From the NCBI GenBank assembly GCA_944321905.1, contig CALUNI010000003.1, positions 1-61,885 on the forward strand: DNA of 61,885 nt. Reading direction: 5' to 3'. Shown piece after piece: positions 19,111 through 28,856 of this stretch. A program made the position numbers and the translations under genes. The notes under the pieces were generated by a model. The model did no database searches. It was not told where the DNA came from and saw only the letters and a program-made list of their open reading frames with translations. Position 1 is the stretch's first letter. Every line of letters begins with the position of its first letter. The stretch comes from an uncultured Muribaculaceae bacterium (lineage in GTDB: Bacteria > Bacteroidota > Bacteroidia > Bacteroidales > Muribaculaceae).

Positions 19111-20883
19111 ATGAAACAATTTTGGAACATAGTCCTCGGATCTTTCGTAGGCGTATGGATAGCCTTGATGCTATTTTCTTTACTTTCATTCTTCATGAGC
19201 TTCACTTTCATGGGCGCAATGTCGCTGCTTGGAAAAAGCTCTACTGCATCAATCACTGAAAATACGGTATTGAAGCTCGATTTAGGTTGTACCGTTGACG
19301 AATTGCCGCAAGAAGAAGATTGGATATCCCTTCTTAGCGACGAAAGCAATACCACGTTAGGGCTCAACGAAATACTGCATTCGATAGAAGTTGCCAAAAA
19401 CGACGACCGTATAGTAGGTATTTATCTTGAATGCAACGGAATGGCGGCAGGCACGTCGTCGCTGTATGAAATCCGTAACGCACTCTCCGAGTTTAAAAAC
19501 GAAAGCGGCAAATTCATATATGCCTATGGCGACAATATCGCTCAAAGCGATTATTATCTGGCTTCGGTTGCCGACAGCATCTTCATCAATACAATTGGCA
19601 CAATCGACCTCCGAGGAATGGCTGTTGACATCCCCTTCTATAAGAATCTGTTAGACAAATTGGGCATAGAAATGCAGATTGTGCGTGTAGGCACATTCAA
19701 AAGCGCAGTCGAGCCATATATACTGACAGAAATAAGCGAAGCTAACAGGCTGCAATATAAGACATTTATCGACAACATCTGGGGCAAGATCGTCTCTGCC
19801 ATCTCAGAGTCACGCCAAATTCCCGAGACAAGGCTGAACGAAATGACCGATAGCATCGTATTCCTACAAGAGACCGATTACCTTGTCGATAATCATCTTG
19901 CAGACTGCGCATGTTATAAAAACGAGTTTGACAACAGGTTGAAAATGCTTGTCAACGGAGACACATCTACCGACATAAATTTTGTATCTCCCACCGACCT
20001 TGTCAACGAAGGTGTTCAAAACAATGGCAGCGACAAGATTGCCGTTGTCTATGCAGTGGGTGAAATATATGACGCTCCGACATACAATGGAATAAACTCG
20101 GCCGAGCTGTCAGAAACCATCATAGACCTTGCCGACAATGAAGATGTCAAAGGCGTAGTATTGCGCGTAAACTCCCCCGGTGGATCGGCATACGGCTCAG
20201 AGCAAATCTGGAACGCCCTTCAGAAAGTAAAAGAAGCCGGCAAGCCGTTTGCAGTGTCGATGAGCGACATGGCCGCTTCTGGCGGATACTATATCTCGTG
20301 TGGCGGCGACCGAATTTTTGCAGAACCATTGACATTGACAGGCTCGATTGGCGTCTTTGGAATGATTCCGTGCATTAAGGAACTGCTTGAAGACAAAGTG
20401 GGCGTAACTCATAGCACAGTAGCGACCAATGCAAACTCGGCATTTCCCATGATTTCCGAAAAAATGACTCCGGCACAAGCCGCATCGATGCAGCGCATGG
20501 TAAACAGCACATATGAACTTTTTGTAAAGCGATGCGCCGAAGGGCGTAACATACCGGCCGACTCAATCAAAGCAATTGCCGAAGGACGCGTATGGGACGG
20601 CATAAGCGCAATGCAAATCGGCCTTATCGACGAGTTTGGGAACCTTGAAGACGCCATCGAGTGGGTAGCCACTACAGCCGGCATTTCCGACTACGGCATC
20701 ATCATAGCACCCGAAGAAGAAGATTTCTTCACCAAATATTTCTCACAACACATAAGCCAAAGCGTCGAGGAGAAATTACGGCAGGAGATGGGTCCCATGT
20801 ATGAATACCACGACGAAGTGAAACGCATATTGTCGCGCAACCACATACTAAGTCTCTCGCCCGAAGTCGTGACATTGAACTAA
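19111..20883 (+). CDS. sppA: Signal peptide peptidase SppA, 67K type
   Basis: A membrane-bound serine protease that degrades cleaved signal peptides. The 590-residue protein has an N-terminal membrane helix (about residues 7-40) and two tandem ClpP-like halves, as in E. coli SppA. The catalytic dyad is visible: Lys197 in GTFKSAVEPY of the first half and Ser390 in DMAASGGYYIS of the second half, followed by LTGSIGVFG. It sits 15 bp after purL and 15 bp before lpxK, consistent with an operon. The link to lipid A and purine genes is probably one of shared expression rather than pathway. Confidence 0.95.
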   Translation: MKQFWNIVLGSFVGVWIALMLFSLLSFFMSFTFMGAMSLLGKSSTASITENTVLKLDLGCTVDELPQEEDWISLLSDESNTTLGLNEILHSIEVAKNDDRIVGIYLECNGMAAGTSSLYEIRNALSEFKNESGKFIYAYGDNIAQSDYYLASVADSIFINTIGTIDLRGMAVDIPFYKNLLDKLGIEMQIVRVGTFKSAVEPYILTEISEANRLQYKTFIDNIWGKIVSAISESRQIPETRLNEMTDSIVFLQETDYLVDNHLADCACYKNEFDNRLKMLVNGDTSTDINFVSPTDLVNEGVQNNGSDKIAVVYAVGEIYDAPTYNGINSAELSETIIDLADNEDVKGVVLRVNSPGGSAYGSEQIWNALQKVKEAGKPFAVSMSDMAASGGYYISCGGDRIFAEPLTLTGSIGVFGMIPCIKELLEDKVGVTHSTVATNANSAFPMISEKMTPAQAASMQRMVNSTYELFVKRCAEGRNIPADSIKAIAEGRVWDGISAMQIGLIDEFGNLEDAIEWVATTAGISDYGIIIAPEEEDFFTKYFSQHISQSVEEKLRQEMGPMYEYHDEVKRILSRNHILSLSPEVVTLN

Positions 20884-20898
20884 TAAGCCCTCACATAA

Positions 20899-21990
20899 AT
20901 GGATGTTCGCCGATTTAAAGAATTTGTTGACATAATACTTGCACCCATTGCATGGATTTATGGGTGCATAGTATTTATGCGCAATAAATTCTTTGATTGG
21001 GGAATATTCAAGCAGCGGACTTTTGGCGTGCCGGTAATCGTGGTGGGCAACATCAGCGTAGGCGGAACAGGAAAGACACCTCATGTGGAGTATATAATAG
21101 AACACCTTGGTGATACATACCACATAGGCGTACTAAGTCGGGGGTACAAAAGAAAAACCAAGGGATTCATTCTCGCCAACGACAAAACGACACCTAACGA
21201 CATAGGTGACGAGCCGTATCAAATATACCGCAAATTTTCCAACATCACACTTGCCGTATGTGAGAACCGATGCGAGGGTATTGAAAAATTAAAGGAAATA
21301 GACCCCGAAATAAATTTATTTGTTCTCGACGACGCTTTTCAGCACAGATACGTCAAACCGTCTGTGTCGATAGTCCTTGTTGACTACAACAGACCCATAG
21401 ACACAGACCACATGCTTCCTCGCGGACGATTACGCGAACCCGTGCATGGCATATTGCGTGCCGACATGGTGATAATAACAAAATGTCCCGAAGAAATCAA
21501 ACCCGTTGAAGTAAGCATTGCAAAAAAGCGTCTCGACCTGTTCCCTTCACAAAAATTATATTACACCACGTTTAAATATTACAACTTCCGTCCGATATTT
21601 CCCGAAATTGTGAAAAACGGGCCGCAGTTGCAAAATTTGACTGAAGACGACACATTGCTGCTTGTTACGGGGATAGCCAACCACGTGCCGTTTGTAAGGT
21701 TCTTAAACGCATTTAGGGCAAAAGTGAAGATAATAAAGTTTACCGACCACCACAACTATGGTCGCAAGGACTTCAATTTCATCGAAGAATGGTATAACAA
21801 ACTTAGCGGCAAGCAAAAATTTATCATAACCACCGAAAAGGATGCCGTGAAGTTTGCAAACAATCCATACTACCCCATACCGCTGCGGCACGTATCTTTC
21901 TACATGCCTATAAAAGTCGATTTTATAGACATCCCGCACAACGATGATTTTGTACCGACCCTAAACAAACTATTGAACAAAAAAGACTAA
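20899..21990 (+). CDS. lpxK: Tetraacyldisaccharide 4'-kinase
   Basis: Phosphorylates the 4' position of the lipid A disaccharide at the inner face of the cytoplasmic membrane. The 363-residue protein has an N-terminal hydrophobic segment (LAPIAWIYGCIVFM), the P-loop VGNISVGGTGKTPHVEY near residue 49, and the LDDAFQHRYVK motif typical of LpxK. The C-terminal part carries FTDHHNYGRKD and TTEKDAVKF, also common to the family. Presence of lpxK shows a lipid A-making outer membrane. It is the third gene of the purL operon. Confidence 0.95.
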   Translation: MDVRRFKEFVDIILAPIAWIYGCIVFMRNKFFDWGIFKQRTFGVPVIVVGNISVGGTGKTPHVEYIIEHLGDTYHIGVLSRGYKRKTKGFILANDKTTPNDIGDEPYQIYRKFSNITLAVCENRCEGIEKLKEIDPEINLFVLDDAFQHRYVKPSVSIVLVDYNRPIDTDHMLPRGRLREPVHGILRADMVIITKCPEEIKPVEVSIAKKRLDLFPSQKLYYTTFKYYNFRPIFPEIVKNGPQLQNLTEDDTLLLVTGIANHVPFVRFLNAFRAKVKIIKFTDHHNYGRKDFNFIEEWYNKLSGKQKFIITTEKDAVKFANNPYYPIPLRHVSFYMPIKVDFIDIPHNDDFVPTLNKLLNKKD

Positions 21991-22010
21991 CATATAAAAA
22001 CTCAACTATT

Positions 22011-22829
22011 ATGATAGACCAAATAAAAGAAACAGCTGCCTTTATCAGCTCAAAAATAAGCACACACCCCAAAACCGCCATAATTCTTGGCACAGGACTC
22101 GGAGAACTCGTTAACCACATCGACATATCTACATCGATTCCATACAAGGATATACCCAATTTCCCTGTATCCACCGTAGAGGGACACAGCGGACGGCTTA
22201 TCTTCGGCAAATTGGGAAACAAGGAAATCATGGCCATGCAAGGCAGGTTCCATTTCTATGAAGGCTACGACATGAAGCAAGTTACATTCCCGGTGCGAGT
22301 GATGAAAGCCCTCGGCATAAAAACGCTTTTCGTGTCAAACGCTTCGGGAGGCATGAATCCTCAATTTAAAATTGGCGACTTGATGATTATCACCGACCAC
22401 ATAAATCTATTTCCCGAACACCCGCTTCGCGGAAAGAATTATGAAGAACTGGGGCCACGCTTCCCCGAAATGAGCGAAGCATATTCTTCGAGGCTCATTG
22501 CCGAAGCAAAAAAGGTAGCCGCGGCAAATGGCATTCGCGTGGTAGAAGGTGTTTACGTAGGAACGCAAGGCCCAACATTTGAGACTCCGGCCGAATATCG
22601 CTATTTCCACCGCATCGGTGGCGATGCCGTGGGGATGAGTACCGTCCCCGAAGTCATCGTAGCCCGCCACAGTGGCATGGAAGTTTTCGGCATGTCGGTC
22701 ATCACCGACCTTGGCATAGAAGGAATAGTAGAAAAAGTATCTCACGAAGAAGTGCAAAAGGCAGCAGCCGAAGCTGAACCACGCATGACTCTTATCATGA
22801 AAGAATTGATTAACAGCTTCAAAGAATAA
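22011..22829 (+). CDS. punA: Purine-nucleoside phosphorylase (inosine/guanosine type)
   Basis: Splits purine nucleosides with phosphate to free base and ribose 1-phosphate for salvage. The 272-residue protein is of the trimeric PNP class: ILGTGLGELV at the phosphate site, GRFHFYEGY, SNASGGMNP, the base-contact GTQGPTFETPAEYR and GMSTVPEVIVARHSGM. Length and motif order match the family. The stop codon is immediately followed by the thiL ATG, a sign of translational coupling. The symbol is by family and not from a close named relative. Confidence 0.94.
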   Translation: MIDQIKETAAFISSKISTHPKTAIILGTGLGELVNHIDISTSIPYKDIPNFPVSTVEGHSGRLIFGKLGNKEIMAMQGRFHFYEGYDMKQVTFPVRVMKALGIKTLFVSNASGGMNPQFKIGDLMIITDHINLFPEHPLRGKNYEELGPRFPEMSEAYSSRLIAEAKKVAAANGIRVVEGVYVGTQGPTFETPAEYRYFHRIGGDAVGMSTVPEVIVARHSGMEVFGMSVITDLGIEGIVEKVSHEEVQKAAAEAEPRMTLIMKELINSFKE

Positions 22830-23876
22830 ATGAGCAATATCAACGAAACAGAAATTGCCACCTTAGGCGAGTTTGGACTCATCGACCACCTCACCAAAGG
22901 GCTGGAAATGAAAAACGATTCCACGTTAAAAGGAGTCGGAGACGACTGCGCCGTCATTTCCAACGGTGGTGGTGACACATGCACTTTGGTAACCACCGAC
23001 TTGCTGCTCGAAGGCATACACTTTGACCTCACATATTGCCCGCTAAAACACCTCGGATATAAAGCCGCCGTAGTGAACTTCTCTGACGTATATGCCATGA
23101 ATGGCACACCACGGCAAATAACAGTATCCTTGGGAATCTCAAAACGGTTCACAATCGAGCACATCGAGCAATTGTACGAGGGAATAAAACTTGCATGCAA
23201 GACCTATGACGTTGACATGATTGGAGGCGACACCTCGGCTTCGGTCACTGGATTGCTTATCAGCATCACTTGCATAGGCGAGGGGCAGAAAGGAAAGATT
23301 GCTTATCGCAACGGAGCAGCCGATACCGACTTGATTTGCGTCAGCGGCGACCTCGGTGCCGCATATATGGGGCTGCAACTGCTTGAACGAGAGAAAGCCG
23401 TGTCAAAGAATTCTCAAAAAGATGATTTTCACCCGGCATTTGAAGGTCATGAATACCTGCTTGAACGTCAGTTAAAACCCGAAGCCCGCAAAGACGTAAT
23501 AGAGGAATTGGCATCATTGGGCATAAAGCCTACAGCAATGATTGACATAAGCGACGGACTTTCTTCCGAACTCATGCACATATGTAAGCAAAGCAACACA
23601 GGATGCTTGATTTACGAGGAGCGTATTCCCATAGATTACCAAACGGCGTGCATGGCCGAAGAGTTTAATCTCAACCTCGTTACTGCGGCCTTAAACGGCG
23701 GAGAAGACTATGAGTTGCTTTTTACCGTAAAACTTTCCGACTACGAAAAGGTTGCGTCTATGCACAAAGTCCGCATCATTGGGCGCATCACAAAACCGGA
23801 ATATGGTTGCCTGATGCAAACACGCGACGGCAACGAAATTCCCTTAAAGGCCCAAGGTTGGAATGCTTTCGGCTAA
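22830..23876 (+). CDS. thiL: Thiamine-monophosphate kinase
   Basis: Phosphorylates thiamine phosphate to thiamine diphosphate, the cofactor also needed by the PFOR encoded further along in this window. The 348-residue protein has the PurM-like fold: GVGDDCAVI near residue 31, TTDLLLEGIHFD, the DMIGGDTSAS magnesium/ATP segment and DISDGLSSELMH. The start codon abuts the PNP stop codon. It is the last gene of the purL operon; a 15-bp hairpin follows 22 bp later. Confidence 0.95.
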   Translation: MSNINETEIATLGEFGLIDHLTKGLEMKNDSTLKGVGDDCAVISNGGGDTCTLVTTDLLLEGIHFDLTYCPLKHLGYKAAVVNFSDVYAMNGTPRQITVSLGISKRFTIEHIEQLYEGIKLACKTYDVDMIGGDTSASVTGLLISITCIGEGQKGKIAYRNGAADTDLICVSGDLGAAYMGLQLLEREKAVSKNSQKDDFHPAFEGHEYLLERQLKPEARKDVIEELASLGIKPTAMIDISDGLSSELMHICKQSNTGCLIYEERIPIDYQTACMAEEFNLNLVTAALNGGEDYELLFTVKLSDYEKVASMHKVRIIGRITKPEYGCLMQTRDGNEIPLKAQGWNAFG

Positions 23877-23898
23877 GGCACACAATCATACAGAAGCA

Positions 23899-23938
23899 AA
23901 ATGAGCTGAGGCACTTAACATATTGCCTCAGCTCATTT
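23899..23938. terminator. Bidirectional terminator after thiL
   Basis: A perfect 15-bp stem AAATGAGCTGAGGCA (23899-23913) pairs with 23924-23938. It separates the convergent thiL and Wza-like genes and can serve both. Confidence 0.85.
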
Positions 23939-23962
23939 CTATTTTATGCTATAGCCCCAAAT

Positions 23963-24778
23963 TTATTTCACTATCGTCACCACCAATGTAGCAATGGAAA
24001 TAACGGTGCCTATCGAGCTAAGCGTTAATGACAATGCAGGCGGTATCGACCATGACGAACGAGCCCTCGACGCGTTGGGCTGCACATATATCACATCGTT
24101 TTGCTGCAAATTGTAATACGGCGACAATACTATATCCTTGTCGTTAAGATCCAACCGATGAATGCTGCGCGACCCGTCGGCATCCGTGCGAATCAACATC
24201 ACATTCTCGCGCATACCTGTAATATTCAAGTCTCCTGCAAGCGCGATAGCCTCAAATATGGTCAGATGCTCATTAGAAGCGGTATATACCCCCGGATTTT
24301 TCACCTCTCCCAACACCGACACTTTATAATTCTTAAAACGGATGTCAACACCCGGCACCTCGGTCAGATACTTTGGGCATATGCCGTCTATAATCATCTT
24401 CTTTATTTCTTCTTTTGTCTTTCCCGACACTTTCAGTTTACCCAATACAGGAAATTCCAGATACCCGTCGCTATCGACAAGATAATACAACGACCTGTTT
24501 TTGTCGTTGCTCGAAGATGTGTTATACATATTTGCGCTAAGTTGGGCAATAGCGTCAATTCTGTTGAAAGGCCTTACTGCGTCGAGGTTGTAGCTTGTAA
24601 CCGTTATGTCGAGCAAGTCGCCCGGCATGGCCACCGGTTCCGGAGCATCCTTAACGGCATTTAGCACTTCAGCCGGAATCGACTCCGCATCTACTGCATA
24701 AGGTATTTTTTTTGTCGTTCCACACCCGGCTAGCAATACAGTTAAGGAAGTAAAAAATAATAGGTAAACAATTTTCAT
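23963..24778 (-). CDS. Polysaccharide export outer-membrane lipoprotein (Wza-like)
   Basis: Probably forms or contributes to an outer-membrane channel for surface polysaccharide. From the start chosen here (24778) the protein has 271 residues and begins with a lipoprotein signal (MKIVYLLFFTSL, lipobox LAGC). It has a Poly_export-type N-domain (PGDLLDITV near residue 55) and a SLBB-like domain (VLGEVKNPGVYTAS), and ends in a hydrophobic segment of about 20 residues, as Bacteroidota members often do. A longer reading to 24835 is unlikely: that start overlaps the -33 element of a good promoter and lacks the signal at its N-terminus. No capsule genes are nearby, so its polysaccharide partner lies elsewhere. 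Confidence 0.88.
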   Translation of the reverse strand: MKIVYLLFFTSLTVLLAGCGTTKKIPYAVDAESIPAEVLNAVKDAPEPVAMPGDLLDITVTSYNLDAVRPFNRIDAIAQLSANMYNTSSSNDKNRSLYYLVDSDGYLEFPVLGKLKVSGKTKEEIKKMIIDGICPKYLTEVPGVDIRFKNYKVSVLGEVKNPGVYTASNEHLTIFEAIALAGDLNITGMRENVMLIRTDADGSRSIHRLDLNDKDIVLSPYYNLQQNDVIYVQPNASRARSSWSIPPALSLTLSSIGTVISIATLVVTIVK

Positions 24779-24804
24779 ACTTTTTTTTCGATTTAATAGA
24801 TGCA

Positions 24805-24835
24805 CAAATTTAATACTTATTTTAGAATAACGCAA
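24805..24835 (-). promoter_or_regulatory. Promoter of the Wza-like gene
   Basis: On the minus strand TTG (24833-24835), a 20-bp spacer and TAAATTTG (24805-24812). This fits the Bacteroidota consensus and rules out the upstream alternative start. Confidence 0.72.
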
Positions 24836-24995
24836 TTAACCATATGTGGCACAAAAACAAAAAAGACACGGCTCCATAGCAAGTGGCAAAATGGAATCGA
24901 TGCGCACCGCCACGCTTTTTTACGTAAATAAGCGACTTTCTTCGGCAATATCTGAGAAAAAACAAGCTATATACATTAAATATTCAATAAATTAC

Positions 24996-25026
24996 TTGCA
25001 TTATACATTTTTATGCACTTATTTTG
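24996..25026 (+). promoter_or_regulatory. Putative promoter of the TrpB2-type gene
   Basis: TTG (24996-24998), 20 bp, then TTATTTTG (25019-25026), one mismatch from TAnnTTTG. The start codon is 33 bp downstream. Confidence 0.55.
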
Positions 25027-25059
25027 CATTAATATTTAATCAATTTAAATAAATATTCT

Positions 25060-26418
25060 ATGGAAACAAAGAAGTTCATACTCCCGGAAAAAGAAATTCC
25101 CACTGCATGGTATAACATTCTTGCCGAAATGAAAAACAAACCTCGGCCAATGGAAAATCCCCAAACCAAGCAACCGCTGAAAGAAGAGGATTTGTATCCC
25201 TTGTTTTCTCGCGCAGCTTCCCACCAAGAGATGAACACAACCGACGCATGGATCGAGATTCCGGAAGAGGTACGCGACATGTACAAGATATGGAGACCGA
25301 CACCATTGGTTCGCGCCTGCGGACTTGAACGCGCACTCGACACTCCTGCACACATATATTTTAAGAATGAGAGCGTAAGCCCCGTCGGCTCGCACAAACT
25401 CAATTCAGCAATAGCCCAAGCCTACTACTGCAAGCAAGAAGGCGTCACCAACATCACCACCGAAACTGGTGCCGGACAATGGGGAGCGGCTCTGTCATTG
25501 GCAGCAAAGCATTTCGGACTCGAACTCGCCGTTTATATGGTGAAAGTTTCATACAACCAAAAGCCATATCGCCGTTCGATAATGGAAACATACGGAGCCG
25601 AAGTAATAGCTTCGCCAAGCATGTCAACACGTGCCGGGAAAAAAATAATTACCGACAACCCCAACTACCAAGGCTCGCTTGGCACGGCTATTTCAGAAGC
25701 CGTCGAACTTGCCATGACAACGCCTAACTGTAAATATGTACTCGGCTCGGTGCTCAATCACGTAGCCTTGCACCAGACGGTCATCGGACTCGAAGCCGAA
25801 AAACAAATGGAAATGGCAGGCGAATATCCCGATATAGTAATAGGCTGCTTTGGCGGCGGCAGCAACTTTTCGGGTATTTCGTTCCCGTTCTTGCGTCATA
25901 ACATTGCAGGCAAGACCTGCACGAGATTCATCGCAGCCGAACCTGAATCTTGCCCCAAACTGACAAGGGGGAAATTTTGCTACGACTATGGCGACGAGGC
26001 GGGATACACACCTCTGATACCCATGTACTCGCTTGGCCACAACTTCGCCCCGGCCAACATACATGCCGGCGGGCTACGCTATCACGGAGCAGGCTCGGTA
26101 ATAAGCCAATTGCGTCACGACAACCTAATCGAAGCAGTTGACATACCGCAACTCGAAACATTCAAGGCCGCCACATTGTTCTCGCGTACCGAGGGCATAA
26201 TACCGGCTCCCGAATCGTCTCACGCCATAGCATCGGCCATACGCTGCGCACTCAAAGCCCGTGAAGAAGGCAAGCAGAAAGTAATACTCTTTAACCTCTC
26301 GGGACACGGACTCATCGACATGTCGGCCTACGACCGCTACTTTGCCGGAGACCTAAACGATTACCAAGTCCCCGAAGAAGAAATTTCTCGCAACACTGCC
26401 ACGCTTGAAGTATTATAG
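25060..26418 (+). CDS. trpB: Tryptophan synthase beta chain, TrpB2-type PLP enzyme
   Basis: Expected to condense serine with indole to tryptophan. The 452-residue protein is longer than classical TrpB (about 400) and matches the TrpB2 branch, with an N-terminal extension and the PLP lysine in VGSHKLNSA (Lys113). Other features are TETGAGQWGAALS, the phosphate-binding CFGGGSNFSG, and the C-terminal HAIASAI and NLSGHGLIDM. It stands alone: no trpA, trpC or other trp gene is adjacent. It has its own promoter and a strong terminator, so it may act as an indole scavenger or serve another beta-replacement. Confidence 0.92.
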   Translation: METKKFILPEKEIPTAWYNILAEMKNKPRPMENPQTKQPLKEEDLYPLFSRAASHQEMNTTDAWIEIPEEVRDMYKIWRPTPLVRACGLERALDTPAHIYFKNESVSPVGSHKLNSAIAQAYYCKQEGVTNITTETGAGQWGAALSLAAKHFGLELAVYMVKVSYNQKPYRRSIMETYGAEVIASPSMSTRAGKKIITDNPNYQGSLGTAISEAVELAMTTPNCKYVLGSVLNHVALHQTVIGLEAEKQMEMAGEYPDIVIGCFGGGSNFSGISFPFLRHNIAGKTCTRFIAAEPESCPKLTRGKFCYDYGDEAGYTPLIPMYSLGHNFAPANIHAGGLRYHGAGSVISQLRHDNLIEAVDIPQLETFKAATLFSRTEGIIPAPESSHAIASAIRCALKAREEGKQKVILFNLSGHGLIDMSAYDRYFAGDLNDYQVPEEEISRNTATLEVL

Positions 26419-26426
26419 CAAAAAAC

Positions 26427-26460
26427 AAGCGAGCCGAAGCGTATTTGCTTCGGCTCGCTT
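26427..26460. terminator. Bidirectional terminator between trpB and the MFS gene
   Basis: A perfect 14-bp stem AAGCGAGCCGAAGC (26427-26440) pairs with 26447-26460 across a 6-base loop. It serves the convergent trpB and MFS transporter genes. Confidence 0.85.
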
Positions 26461-26485
26461 CTATTTGTTTTAAGAAAATAATGCA

Positions 26486-27847
26486 TTACTTCTTCGATGC
26501 AGCCGCACCGGATGTTTCTTTGATAATGCCCACGCAAGCAGCACCAATCAATAGCGACACGCCGGCAACTACAAGCATGTTTACCTCGGGTGGAACCGTC
26601 CCCTCGACCGTAAATGCACTTAATATCCAACCACCAACGACAGCCGCCACAATTTGCGGAACGCATATGGTTCCGTTGAACAAACCGAGATACGTACCCA
26701 TATGTCCTCCTGACAAGGCATTGGTGAGAATCGTAAATGGCAACGCCAACATGGCAGCCCACGCACAGCCTATCAATAGGAACGAGGCAAACAGCAAATA
26801 CTGGTCATGGATAAAATATACCGAAATGAAACCTATGCCACCTAAAACCAGACTCAACGCATAAGCAAACTTACGATTCTTGAAAAATGGTATGACCGCA
26901 GCCCATACCACCGACCCTATGGCCTGCACCGCAAACAGAACACCGACCCAATTCCCGGCAGCCTGATACTCCGGCGAACCGGTATCGAGCAAATGATTGG
27001 TCGTCTCCGGCGCATTAAACACGTTGCCGGCAATGCTGCCATTGGTATATGTCCACATAAACATGAACGCAGCCCAACAAAAGAATTGGACCAAACCTAC
27101 CGTCCAGAATGCTTTTGGAGCCTTAACAAGCAGTTTGAACACATTGGTTTTTTCCGTTTTGCTCTCCTGCGTGATGCCATGATATTCGGCATACTCTTTC
27201 GGCGGAATTTCTTTAACCTTGACAGTCGTGTAAATCACACACAAAATCAATATCGCCGCACCTATGTAAAACGAGAATATAACCGAGTCGGGAACAGCAC
27301 CCGCCACATCCGACACATTGCTGATTCCTACCCATGTAAATATAAACGGGAATAAATATCCGACAAGGCTGCCGGCATTGCACAAGAAGCTCTGTATCGA
27401 ATAAGCCAACCCCTTTTGTTTCTCGTTGACCATGTCACCAACCATCATCTTGAACGGTTGCATGGCAACATTTATCGAGGTGTCCAAAAACATTAAAGAA
27501 AACAGTCCGAAAATCATTGCCGTAGAAACAGCCATGCCGAAACTTCCGGCATTAGGCAACAAGCACATGACTATTACTGCAACCAGTGCGCCGACAAACA
27601 AATAAGGTATGCGCCGTCCGAAACGGCACCATGTCTTGTCGCTCAATATGCCGATTATCGGCTGGACAATGATACCCATGAGTGGCGGCAAAATCCAAAA
27701 ATAGCTCAAATCATGAGGATCTGCCCCCAGTGTGGAAAAAATGCGACTGATATTGGCACTTTGAAGGGCATACGCAATTTGTACACCGAAAAATCCGAAA
27801 CTAATATTCCATAGTTTCCCAAAACTTAGGTTAGGTAAAGTTTTCAT
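26486..27847 (-). CDS. MFS transporter of the sugar/SLC45-like group
   Basis: A 453-residue inner-membrane carrier with about 12 hydrophobic segments. The N-terminal LSFGKLWNISFGFFGVQ, the loop motif GILSDKTWCRFGRRIPY after helix 2 and VNEKQKGLAYSIQSF are typical of the glycoside/sucrose-type MFS proteins of Bacteroidota. A sugar such as maltose or another disaccharide is the likely load, but the substrate cannot be read from the sequence. It lies 36 bp downstream of nfo on the same strand. A maltose-use gene (malQ) exists in the window but is far away, so no functional link is claimed. Confidence 0.88.
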   Translation of the reverse strand: MKTLPNLSFGKLWNISFGFFGVQIAYALQSANISRIFSTLGADPHDLSYFWILPPLMGIIVQPIIGILSDKTWCRFGRRIPYLFVGALVAVIVMCLLPNAGSFGMAVSTAMIFGLFSLMFLDTSINVAMQPFKMMVGDMVNEKQKGLAYSIQSFLCNAGSLVGYLFPFIFTWVGISNVSDVAGAVPDSVIFSFYIGAAILILCVIYTTVKVKEIPPKEYAEYHGITQESKTEKTNVFKLLVKAPKAFWTVGLVQFFCWAAFMFMWTYTNGSIAGNVFNAPETTNHLLDTGSPEYQAAGNWVGVLFAVQAIGSVVWAAVIPFFKNRKFAYALSLVLGGIGFISVYFIHDQYLLFASFLLIGCAWAAMLALPFTILTNALSGGHMGTYLGLFNGTICVPQIVAAVVGGWILSAFTVEGTVPPEVNMLVVAGVSLLIGAACVGIIKETSGAAASKK

Positions 27848-27883
27848 GCAAATAAGTGTGATATGTGTTAGGTTTATAATTCT

Positions 27884-28732
27884 CTATTGATTGCTTTGGT
27901 CGTTTAGCCACTTGATTTCTTCGGGCCACAAGTCGGGATCGGGTGTTTCAAGTACCAACGGAATGTTGTCGAAACGGCTATCCTTCATCAGCAACTTAAA
28001 AAATTCCGCTCCAAGCAGACCCTTTCCCAACACCTCATGCCTATCGACACGCGAAGCAAGTCCTTTTTTCGTGTCATTAAGGTGCATAGCTCTTAAATAC
28101 TTAAATCCAATGATACGCTCAAATTCATTCCATACCCGAGTATATGATTCACTTGTAGAAAAATCATAACCGGCTGCAAAAGCATGGCATGAGTCGATGC
28201 ATACCCCCACGCGCGACTTGTCCTCAACCTTGTCGATAATGTGTGCAAGATGCTCAAACTTGAATCCCACATTTGTCCCTTGACCCGCGGTATTTTCAAT
28301 GACGGCAATCACACCCGACGTTTGCTCCAGTGTCATATTTATCGATTCGGCTATACGATCGAGGCAGTCGTCAAGAGGCAGCCCGTTTAAATGGCTGCCG
28401 GGATGGAAATTCAGCATCTTCAGTCCCAATTCCTCACAACGTCTGAACTCGTCAAGAAACGCATCACGGGAAATCTGCAATTTCTCGGAATCGGGATGTC
28501 CCAAATTAATCAAATAACTGTCGTGCGGCAATATATAATCGGGAGTATATCCATACTTCTCACAGTTTGCTTTGAACTGATCTATCGTCTTGGCCTTAAG
28601 TGGAGCCGATTTCCAACGAGAAGGGTTACGAGTGAACAACGCAAAACTACGCGCATTTATATTATTGGCATTAACGGGAGCATTGTCAACCCCGCCTTCC
28701 ACGCTCACATGAGCACCGATATACTTCGTCAT
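27884..28732 (-). CDS. nfo: Endonuclease IV (AP endonuclease)
   Basis: Cuts DNA 5' of abasic sites in base excision repair. The 282-residue protein has the family's TIM-barrel pattern from the first residues ([11 protein letters not shown]), and the zinc ligand regions [53 protein letters not shown] and a final LETPD. All the usual metal-binding histidines, glutamates and aspartates appear present. It probably leads a two-gene transcript with the MFS gene 36 bp downstream. Confidence 0.96.
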   Translation of the reverse strand: MTKYIGAHVSVEGGVDNAPVNANNINARSFALFTRNPSRWKSAPLKAKTIDQFKANCEKYGYTPDYILPHDSYLINLGHPDSEKLQISRDAFLDEFRRCEELGLKMLNFHPGSHLNGLPLDDCLDRIAESINMTLEQTSGVIAVIENTAGQGTNVGFKFEHLAHIIDKVEDKSRVGVCIDSCHAFAAGYDFSTSESYTRVWNEFERIIGFKYLRAMHLNDTKKGLASRVDRHEVLGKGLLGAEFFKLLMKDSRFDNIPLVLETPDPDLWPEEIKWLNDQSNQ

Positions 28733-28825
28733 AGGTCTATGCTTAACTTATTGTATTGCAACAACAGGCACAGCCCTACTGCGACAATGCCCATTCTGCT
28801 TTTTCTCAACTATTTTTACATCATA

Positions 28826-28856
28826 CAAAGGTAGCAATTTTGGCTATAAAATCACA
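28826..28856 (-). promoter_or_regulatory. Putative nfo promoter
   Basis: On the minus strand TACCTTTG (28826-28833) is an exact -7 box. TGTG (28853-28856), one mismatch from TTTG, lies 19 bp upstream and overlaps the very end of the trmN gene. Confidence 0.5.

Noticed and set aside
24846..25052. A 68-residue frame upstream of trpB
   Set aside because: It covers the trpB promoter and ends just before the start codon; no coding signal.
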